Origin: JAHJQZ01 sp963675235 | Lineage (GTDB): Bacteria > Pseudomonadota > Alphaproteobacteria > Rhizobiales > Devosiaceae | Direction: 5' to 3' | Assembly: GCA_963675235.2 (NCBI GenBank) | Contig: CAXXFU010000009.1 | Coordinates: 1 to 64,000, forward strand | Length of the DNA: 64,000 nt | Shown: positions 1-6,010 of the stretch, piece after piece | How positions within the stretch are numbered: the stretch's first letter is position 1 | How the letters are laid out: each line of letters opens with the position of its first letter | Position numbers and translations under genes: made by a program | The notes under the pieces: model-generated | The model's input: only the letters and a program-made list of their open reading frames with translations | Databases searched by the model: none | Told to the model about the DNA's origin: nothing

Positions 1-321
1 CGCAAATACGTTGGACAGGTGCACCTCGATTGCGGGCACGCTGACCGCGCGCAGGGCATCCTGCACGGCCACCGATGTATGGGTGTAGGCGGCGGCATTG
101 AGTACAATGCCGGCCCCCGCGGCCCCGGCCGCCTGGATGAGGCTGACCAGTTCGCCTTCGGAATTGGTCTGGACAAAACGGCAATCGAACCCGAGCGTGT
201 CGCATTCTGCACGGCACTGCGCCTCGATATCGGCAAGCGTCAGCGTGCCGTAGATATCGGACTCCCGCGTGCCGAGCAGGTTGAGGTTGGGCCCGTTCAG
301 GATGTGGATGCTTTTCGCCAT
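1..321 (-). CDS. aroQ: 3-dehydroquinate dehydratase, type II (3' end cut by window edge)
   Basis: Type II dehydroquinase, the third step of the shikimate pathway, converting 3-dehydroquinate to 3-dehydroshikimate in the cytoplasm. I translated the reverse strand by hand: 107 codons from ATG at 321 run off the left edge. It starts with the family's N-terminal ILNGPNLNLLGTRE block and reaches NAAAYTHTSVAVQDAL and IEVHLSN, which carry the active-site Asn and His of the family. About 40 residues are missing. It lies 143 bp downstream of the DsbA-like gene on the same strand. In many Alphaproteobacteria accB and accC follow aroQ, so they may lie beyond the edge (inference). Confidence 0.93.
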   Translation of the reverse strand, partial: MAKSIHILNGPNLNLLGTRESDIYGTLTLADIEAQCRAECDTLGFDCRFVQTNSEGELVSLIQAAGAAGAGIVLNAAAYTHTSVAVQDALRAVSVPAIEVHLSNVFA

Positions 322-464
322 TGCTCTTTGTTTGCCACCGGCCTCCGGTCGATGGCAAGCGAGTACCGCATTACTGGCAAAAAGGCAAAGCCTTGGAGCG
401 GTTCAGGCGCATTGCCGGGTCCGATTTCCCCATCCGCGAACCGGGGGGTGACCGGTTTCCTCAA

Positions 465-1316
465 TCAGCCGTCGCACTCGGTCTTGCCGCAGGCGCGCAT
501 GTTGGCGATGCGGGTCTTGAGCGCATCGAACCCGACCGCGCCGGAAATGACCTCATCGCCGATGATGTAGCTCGGCGTGCCGTTGATATCGAGGGCCTGG
601 GCGATGTCGTAGCTGGTCTTGATCAGGTCGGACACGGCGGTCGAGTTGGCGTCGGCGGTGAGTGCCTCGGGGTCGAGCCCGAGCGCTTCGGCTTCGGCAA
701 GCACCGTGTCGGCCGTGATCTGGCCGCGGCTCGAGAACAGGGCCGAATGCAGGGCCCAGTAATCGACACCGGCGCGGTGGGCAGCGATGGCGATGCGGGC
801 GGCGTCGGCGGAGGCCTGCGACAGGATCGGGAATTCCTTGAACACGACCCTGAGATTCGGATCGTCGGCGATCAGGCCCGCCATGTCGGGCAGGGCGCGG
901 CGGCAATATGAGCAGTTGTAGTCGAACAACTCAACCAGCGTGACATCGCCATCGGGATTGCCGACAACGATTTGGCCTTCACCATTGAATATCTGGTCAT
1001 GCATCGCGGCAACGGCCTGGCGGCTGGCTTCGTCCTGCAGGATCTTGCGCTCGGCCGTCAGCGCGACCGACATCTTCTCGAGAATCGAGGGGTTGGCCAG
1101 AAGATAGGATTCGATCATCGGATCGAGCGTTGCCGCATCCATCACCGGCGCGGCACCAGAATCGGTGGAGATTTCGGCCTTGGCCAGTTCCTCGTCGACG
1201 ATGGCGCGCACTTCGGATTCGGTCAGCCCTTCCGCCGGGCGCTGCCACAGGCTCGAGGCCAGGCCGCCGGCCAACAGGGCGGCAATGGCGATAAGTGCGA
1301 TGTTCAGGCGCGTCAT
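465..1316 (-). CDS. DsbA-family thiol:disulfide oxidoreductase
   Basis: Predicted envelope thioredoxin-fold oxidoreductase of the DsbA/BdbD-like type, 283 residues. I chose ATG 1316 because it gives a clean signal anchor (residues 4-20, hydrophobic) and has a GGAGAT Shine-Dalgarno; an upstream in-frame start at 1409 would add 31 non-homologous-looking residues. The redox motif CSYC sits at residues 135-138 in the context FDYNCSYCRRA, and the cis-proline loop NGTPSY is near the C-terminus. A charged helix (residues 31-110) precedes the thioredoxin domain. It is codirectional with the upstream M48 protease and the downstream aroQ. Family call is firm; the actual partner proteins are unknown. 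Confidence 0.9.
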   Translation of the reverse strand: MTRLNIALIAIAALLAGGLASSLWQRPAEGLTESEVRAIVDEELAKAEISTDSGAAPVMDAATLDPMIESYLLANPSILEKMSVALTAERKILQDEASRQAVAAMHDQIFNGEGQIVVGNPDGDVTLVELFDYNCSYCRRALPDMAGLIADDPNLRVVFKEFPILSQASADAARIAIAAHRAGVDYWALHSALFSSRGQITADTVLAEAEALGLDPEALTADANSTAVSDLIKTSYDIAQALDINGTPSYIIGDEVISGAVGFDALKTRIANMRACGKTECDG

Positions 1317-1438
1317 GCGGTGGATCTCCGATCGGGGAATATTCGAGTTCAGGAATATAGTTCGCTTGGCCCGTTTGTGAAGTGGCGGCACGTCGGGCGC
1401 CAGGGTCAAAGTGCTATCCCACAGGCCTTTATCCCGCC

Positions 1439-2806
1439 CTAACGCGCCAGGGCCAGGATATCATCGGCACGAAGCCATGCGGGTGTTCCTGTGCTCAATT
1501 TTTCTTGAGCCTTGCGTGCCAGCCCGAGCGCCAGGCTCCTGTCGCCGCGCTGCAGCGCCGCTTCGGCAGCGGCGAGATTGGCTTCGCCCATCTGCCCCAG
1601 CGCCGCGTAGGCGCGCGACAGGGTGGTGTTGATGATGATGGCGTCGGTGTCCTCGTTGGCGGCGCGTTTCAGCTGCAGGATCGCCTCGTCGACATTTGCC
1701 TTGCCGCCGGCTTCGAGCAGAGCCTGGCCATAAAGCAGCCGGATCAGCGGTTCCTTGGGCGCCATCGAGACGGCGTGGGCGAGGGGCCTCAGCGCCTTTT
1801 CGGGCTGTCCTGTCTCGTAATACATCTGGCCGAGCATTTCCTCGAAATAGGGATTGGACGGCGCGGCGGCTGCGAGATCGGCCATGACGGGGATGGCCGA
1901 GATACCGGCGCCGGACTTGTAGGCGGTCAGCACGCGGGCGTAGCGCGCGGCCAGCGACTTGTTGGAATTTGGATACGAATTGATCACCGTCTGGCGCGGT
2001 TCGAGGAAGCCGACGACCTTGGCGCGCGCCAGAGCCAGCCGCGCGTCGTCGGCAGCATTGCTTTTCTTGTTCCAGTTCGACAGCGACCGCGCCGCGGTCT
2101 CGACCTGGTTGATGCGCGTGGTGGCTTCGGGATGGGTGCGCACATAGGCGGAATAGCCGGCCGTTTCCTCGGCCTTGAGGTATTCGAGCACCTCGATCAT
2201 GCCGCGCCCGGACTGCCCGGTCGCCTGCAGATATTTGAGCGAGGCGGAATCGGCGGCGCTTTCTTCCGAGCGCCGGAAGGCGAGCAGGGCATTCTGGCCC
2301 GCCGATTGCGAGGCGAGGATGAAGGCGGTGGCGAGACCGCCGAGCTGCGGTCCGCCAGCGGCGCCCGATGCCGCCGCAGCGCCGACGCCGAGCACAAGGG
2401 CGGCTGCCTGCAGCACGGTGTTGGTGTTCTGCTGCTCGCGGATTCGGGAAAGATGGCCGCCGGCGACATGGCCGATCTCATGGGCGATGATGGCCTTGAG
2501 CTGCAGCGAATCCTTGACCTCGATGAGCGTGCCGTAATTGACGAAGACAGAGCCGTCCTCGATGACGAAGGCATTGAAGCCCCGGTCGGCGACCAGATAG
2601 ACCCTCGGTCTGAATTTCAGCCCGGCGGCCTTGAACAGCGGGATCGAGAAGTCGCGGATCATGCTCTCGATTTCGGCGTCGCGAATGATCGAGATGGCCT
2701 GTGCCGCAGCCTGGGTGACCGGAGCGACAAGACCAAACAGTGCCACGACCAGCACGGCAAGCATGCGGCCAAGACGAGGCTTGAACCTTTCGGCGATTGC
2801 GGTCAT
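1439..2806 (-). CDS. M48 family metalloprotease with C-terminal TPRs (BepA/YfgC-like)
   Basis: Zinc metalloprotease with a Sec-type signal peptide (residues 14-36) and an M48 domain. HEIGH at residues 109-113 gives two zinc-ligand histidines and the catalytic Glu, and EESAAD further on supplies the third ligand. The C-terminal third contains TPR-like helices. In E. coli BepA works in the periplasm on outer-membrane protein assembly and LptD quality control; the same role here is inferred. The frame is open further upstream to 3031, but that part overlaps the divergent aminotransferase and has no protease homology, so I start at ATG 2806 (455 residues). It heads a minus-strand cluster with the DsbA-like gene and aroQ. 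Confidence 0.9.
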   Translation of the reverse strand: MTAIAERFKPRLGRMLAVLVVALFGLVAPVTQAAAQAISIIRDAEIESMIRDFSIPLFKAAGLKFRPRVYLVADRGFNAFVIEDGSVFVNYGTLIEVKDSLQLKAIIAHEIGHVAGGHLSRIREQQNTNTVLQAAALVLGVGAAAASGAAGGPQLGGLATAFILASQSAGQNALLAFRRSEESAADSASLKYLQATGQSGRGMIEVLEYLKAEETAGYSAYVRTHPEATTRINQVETAARSLSNWNKKSNAADDARLALARAKVVGFLEPRQTVINSYPNSNKSLAARYARVLTAYKSGAGISAIPVMADLAAAAPSNPYFEEMLGQMYYETGQPEKALRPLAHAVSMAPKEPLIRLLYGQALLEAGGKANVDEAILQLKRAANEDTDAIIINTTLSRAYAALGQMGEANLAAAEAALQRGDRSLALGLARKAQEKLSTGTPAWLRADDILALAR

Positions 2807-2932
2807 TTCTCGAATGAGCCCTATCTGCGACCTGCCGGGGTCGGGTGCCTGCACCATCGCATGTGCTACTCGGAAGCCGGCAGTTCCTTCCAGCACACGT
2901 CCCTGCGAGTGCAGGGGCAATTGGACGATTTG

Positions 2933-4078
2933 ATGACTGATACCATAGCGGACGGCCTGCAACCTTTCCATGTCATGGAGATTCTCGCCATGGCCAAGGC
3001 ATTGGAGGCCGAGGGGCGAAACGTCATTCACCTGTCGGCCGGCGAACCGGGCGCGCCGCCAGCCCCGGAAGTGCGCGCAGCGGTAAGGGCCGAACTCGAC
3101 AAGCCGCAGCGCTATACCGAGGCCAAGGGCGTCGTACCGCTACGGGCGGCGCTTGTCGCCTACTACGCCAGCCGGCACGGCGTCGCCATCGATCCCGGAC
3201 GCATCATCGTCACCACCGGGTCTTCGGCGGGATTCCTGCTCGCCTTTCTCGCTGGCTTTGCCTCCGGCGCCGGCATCGCCGTCACGAGACCGGGCTATCC
3301 GGCCTATCTCAACACCTTGTACGGCATGGGTTTCGCGCCCGTCGAAATCCCGATTTCGGCGGAGAATGGCTGGAAGCTGACGCCCGACGCCGTGCGCACC
3401 GCCCACGCCGCAACCCCGTTCGACGGGCTGCTGATCGCGTCGCCCGCCAATCCGACGGGGGCGGCACTCAATGCCGAGGAGCTGTTCGCGCTTGCCGACA
3501 CCTGCGCCGAGCTCGGCGTGCGGCTGATCTCGGACGAGATCTATCACGGGCTTTCCTATGCCGGCGCATCACCGAGCGCGCTCGAGCACACCGATGCGGC
3601 AATCGTCATCAATTCGTTCTCGAAATACTACTGTATGACGGGCTGGCGCATCGGCTGGATGATCCTGCCCGAAGACCTGGTGCGCAAGACCGAAATGCTG
3701 CAGCAGAACCTGTTCATCTCGGCTCCGACCCTCAGCCAGATCGCCGCGACCACCGCACTCGGGTCGATGGAGTATGGCGAGGCACAGCGCCAGGCCTATC
3801 TGAGAAACCGCGAAGTGCTCAGTTCAGGCCTGAGCCAGCTCGGTTTCGTCGGCAAGCCGGGCGAGGGTGCCTTCTACCACTATGCCGATATCGGTAAATT
3901 CTCCAACGATTCCATGAGCTTTTGCAAAACGCTCCTGCGCGAGACCGGCGTCGCGGCCGCGCCCGGTATCGATTTTGATCGCATCGAAGGCCACCGCTAC
4001 GTGCGCTTCTGCTATGCCGGCAAGCCAGAGGAGATCGACGAGGCTCTGGTGCGGATCGGACGGTTTGTCGGGGCGTGA
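2933..4078 (+). CDS. PLP-dependent class I/II aminotransferase
   Basis: Fold-type I aminotransferase of 381 residues. Visible family marks are the substrate-loop motif SAGEPGAPP near residue 30, ASPANPTGAA (the NPTG cofactor motif), SDEIYHGL, and the Schiff-base lysine K231 in NSFSKYYCMTGWRIGW, with an arginine in RYVRFCYAG near the end for the carboxylate. The substrate cannot be read from sequence. ATG 2933 was chosen because homology begins there; the open frame extends far upstream across the opposite-strand protease. It is divergent from the M48 gene with a 126-bp gap that should hold both promoters. Confidence 0.92.
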   Translation: MTDTIADGLQPFHVMEILAMAKALEAEGRNVIHLSAGEPGAPPAPEVRAAVRAELDKPQRYTEAKGVVPLRAALVAYYASRHGVAIDPGRIIVTTGSSAGFLLAFLAGFASGAGIAVTRPGYPAYLNTLYGMGFAPVEIPISAENGWKLTPDAVRTAHAATPFDGLLIASPANPTGAALNAEELFALADTCAELGVRLISDEIYHGLSYAGASPSALEHTDAAIVINSFSKYYCMTGWRIGWMILPEDLVRKTEMLQQNLFISAPTLSQIAATTALGSMEYGEAQRQAYLRNREVLSSGLSQLGFVGKPGEGAFYHYADIGKFSNDSMSFCKTLLRETGVAAAPGIDFDRIEGHRYVRFCYAGKPEEIDEALVRIGRFVGA

Positions 4079-4221
4079 AGGCCCCGGACTACGTCGGGAA
4101 TGGCGTGGAGAAGCCGACCGCGTCAAAGCGCAGTTTCGACCGGTTCCAGACCGGGCAGCCCACGCAGGAATCGAACGGCTCCGACTGAATTCGGGGCCGT
4201 TCTGGGATGAACCATGCCGTG

Positions 4222-4593
4222 TCAGGCGGCGGCCGGCACGTAATAGCGGATGCGGTGGCGGTCGGGGTCCTCGACCACATAGGTCAGGCCGAACGACATC
4301 TGGGTCGGCGATTGGGTGACGTGAAGTCCCGCTTCCCTTGCCGCCGCAAAGTGGGAATCGAGGCTGTCGGCATCGGGCAGGGCGATGCAGTATTCGCCAC
4401 CGCCGCCGGTCACCTCGGCCTCCGGCTCGACGGTCGCCGTCTGCCACAGTCCGAGCTTCAGCCCGCCGGGCAGGACGAACATGGCAAAGCCCGGCTGCTG
4501 TGCCACTGGGTCCAGCTCAAGGATAGCCTTGTAGAACTCAAGGCTCTTCCCGATGTTTTTAACGTAGAGATTGATGAAGGAAATGCTCTGCAT
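4222..4593 (-). CDS. VOC (glyoxalase-fold) family protein
   Basis: Small single-domain protein of 123 residues in the vicinal-oxygen-chelate superfamily (glyoxalase I, bleomycin resistance and dioxygenase relatives). It opens with SFINLYVKNIGKSLEFYKAI, the usual first beta-alpha unit, and ends with TYVVEDPDRHRIRYYV, the second-module strand pattern. Metal ligands are not obvious. An SD-like GGAGACC lies before the ATG. It follows the WYL regulator by 36 bp on the same strand, and a perfect CTGTCA-N5-TGACAG inverted repeat lies 44 bp upstream of its start, so control by that regulator is likely (inference). Confidence 0.85.
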   Translation of the reverse strand: MQSISFINLYVKNIGKSLEFYKAILELDPVAQQPGFAMFVLPGGLKLGLWQTATVEPEAEVTGGGGEYCIALPDADSLDSHFAAAREAGLHVTQSPTQMSFGLTYVVEDPDRHRIRYYVPAAA

Positions 4594-4629
4594 CTGTGGT
4601 CTCCATGGAGTGATGCGGAGAGCCTAGAG

Positions 4630-5346
4630 TCATTTCCTGTCAGAATGTGACAGTGGCTGCTGTTGCGGGATCTCCAGCTGCGCCCGCCACTCGGAGATCA
4701 TCGCCTGGCGGCGGCGCGGATAGCGCTTTCCGTTCTCGGTGACGGCGCGGATGCGGTCAGCGCGAAAGTGGCGATAGTCCTGGCGCAATTCGCACCATGC
4801 GGCGATGACGCGGACCTGGTCGAAGAATCCGATGACGAAGGGCCAGATTGTGCGTTTGGACGGACGGCCCTCGACGTCGGCATATTCGATCTCGAGCTTG
4901 TGCTCGCGCCTGATGGCGAGGCGGATGACGCCGAGATCGATCACGCCGGCCTCGATCGGGCGGCCCGGCGCGATGTAAAGCCCATTGGTTTCCAGCTGGT
5001 CCCTGAGATCGCGTGGCAGCACTGCGCCGATCTTGGCCAACGCCTGGTTGGCGGCGGCGCCCAGCCGCATGTCGGCGCGGTCTGCCACCCATTTCGACCC
5101 AAGCACCAGCGCTTCGATCTCTTCTTCGGAAAACATCAGCGGCGGCAGCATGAAGCCGGGCTTGAGCACGTAACCGAGCCCGGGTTCGCCTTCAATATCG
5201 GCGCCCTGACCCTGAAGCGTGGCGATGTCGCGATAAAGGGTGCGGATGGATACGCCCAGTTCATCGGCCAGAACCTGCCCGGTTACCGGACGCCGGTGGG
5301 CGCGCAGGATCTGCAACAGGTCGAACAGTCGTTCGGTGCGAGACAT
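4630..5346 (-). CDS. YafY-type HTH/WYL-domain transcriptional regulator
   Basis: A 238-residue regulator. The N-terminal winged helix (residues 1-60; MSRTERLFDLLQILRAHRRP, then VSIRTLYRDIATLQGQG as recognition helix) is the HTH_11 type, and a C-terminal WYL-like ligand or nucleic-acid sensing domain (about 135-215) follows. Such proteins commonly control a neighbouring small-molecule or stress gene; the neighbour here is a glyoxalase-fold protein 36 bp downstream. A related inverted repeat lies both about 50 bp upstream of its own ATG and before the VOC gene, suggesting autoregulation. The effector is unknown. Confidence 0.88.
   Translation of the reverse strand: MSRTERLFDLLQILRAHRRPVTGQVLADELGVSIRTLYRDIATLQGQGADIEGEPGLGYVLKPGFMLPPLMFSEEEIEALVLGSKWVADRADMRLGAAANQALAKIGAVLPRDLRDQLETNGLYIAPGRPIEAGVIDLGVIRLAIRREHKLEIEYADVEGRPSKRTIWPFVIGFFDQVRVIAAWCELRQDYRHFRADRIRAVTENGKRYPRRRQAMISEWRAQLEIPQQQPLSHSDRK
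4631..4653. promoter_or_regulatory. Candidate operator upstream of the VOC gene (WYL-regulator motif, copy 1)
   Basis: The perfect inverted repeat CTGTCA-GAATG-TGACAG spans 4637-4653 at the very 3' end of the WYL regulator gene, just before the VOC gene. The plus-strand stretch 4631-4648 matches the minus-strand stretch at 5390-5407 at 16 of 18 positions. Two matching sites bracketing one regulator gene suggest a binding site (inference). Confidence 0.5.
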
Positions 5347-5389
5347 GGTGAAACCGGCAACAGATGGGGTTGCCGCACTATATCTCAGG

Positions 5390-5411
5390 ACATGCTGTCA
5401 GGAAATGGCAG
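5390..5411. promoter_or_regulatory. Candidate operator upstream of the WYL regulator (motif copy 2)
   Basis: CTGTCA-GGAAA-TGGCAG at 5395-5411 is an inverted repeat with the same 6-5-6 geometry as the site at 4637-4653 (one mismatch between arms). It lies about 50-65 bp upstream of the regulator's ATG, in the divergent gap before the small CxxC gene. Confidence 0.5.
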
Positions 5412-5476
5412 CGGCGGCGGCACAAAACGCGCTAAACTGTGGTTCTGGTGACGCTGACCGATGAAGGATAGATGCG

Positions 5477-5641
5477 ATGCACCACAAGCGGCACAGGGCG
5501 CGGCGGCGGCGGGCAGGCTGCAAGTTCTGCAAGCCCTGGAAAATGAACGGGTTCCGGACCGAGCGCCGCGATGGCGAGCGCTTCAGCGACCACCGTCGCC
5601 GGTTCGCCTGGAGGACGTGGGCCGACAGCAGAGGAGGTTGA
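5477..5641 (+). CDS. Small basic CxxC protein, function unknown
   Basis: A 54-residue frame found by reading the sequence directly. It begins MHHKRHRARRRRAGCKFCKP, is very rich in Arg and His, has a single CKFC pair at residues 15-18 and a tryptophan-containing tail. A Shine-Dalgarno GAAGGA sits 8 nt before the ATG. From memory, short proteins of this look (basic N-terminus, then CxxCKP-x-K) recur in Alphaproteobacteria without an assigned role, but I cannot check this. A half zinc-knuckle or RNA-binding role is only a guess. It is divergent from the WYL regulator. Confidence 0.55.
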   Translation: MHHKRHRARRRRAGCKFCKPWKMNGFRTERRDGERFSDHRRRFAWRTWADSRGG

Positions 5642-5664
5642 ACCGGCAGGCGCCGCAACCGCGG

Positions 5665-5919
5665 TCAGTTTCTGGTCGGCCACGGTCCGAACAGGGCGCG
5701 GGCAGCGGCGATGAGCAAGCCCAGCGCCGTGGCGATCAGACTGCAAACCAGCAGGACGAGCACGCTCTCGGGCAGCGAAAATCCGAGGAAATTGAAGCCG
5801 TTCAGCACCAGCATGGCGCCGATAACCGCACAATAGATGATCAGGAAGGCAAAGACCCGGTTGGCAAACTGCCATTTGAGCCTTGCGGTGTCATCCATGG
5901 TTTGCTGACGGTCTGTCAT
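5665..5919 (-). CDS. Small two-helix membrane protein, function unknown
   Basis: An 84-residue protein with a short cytoplasmic N-terminus (MTDRQQTMDDTARLKWQFAN) and two clear hydrophobic segments, about residues 22-43 (VFAFLIIYCAVIGAMLVL) and 50-73 (LPESVLVLLVCSLIATALGL), separated by a short loop. I do not recognise a family. It is convergent with the small CxxC gene and lies downstream of rne behind a strong terminator, so it probably has its own promoter between 5920 and 5957. The codon pattern is like that of its neighbours. The alternative is a spurious frame, but two well-formed helices argue against it. Confidence 0.55.
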   Translation of the reverse strand: MTDRQQTMDDTARLKWQFANRVFAFLIIYCAVIGAMLVLNGFNFLGFSLPESVLVLLVCSLIATALGLLIAAARALFGPWPTRN

Positions 5920-5957
5920 GTCCAGGGTTCCCTTCGCCGATGCGATTTCTGCCGGAT

Positions 5958-5987
5958 GAAAAAGGGAGGCACGCAGCCTCCCTTTTC
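5958..5987 (-). terminator. Intrinsic terminator after rne
   Basis: An inverted repeat (arms 5958-5970 and 5976-5987, AAAGGGAGGC paired with GCCTCCCTTT, 5-nt loop) lies 24 bp beyond the rne stop. On the minus strand the stem is followed by TTTTTC, as expected for rne termination. It could act in both directions. Confidence 0.8.
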
Positions 5988-6010
5988 AACTCGGGTCACT
6001 CGATGAGCAC

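Noticed and set aside
1382..2932. Open extension of the aminotransferase frame to the left
   Set aside because: It is the antisense of the M48 protease; aminotransferase homology starts at 2933.
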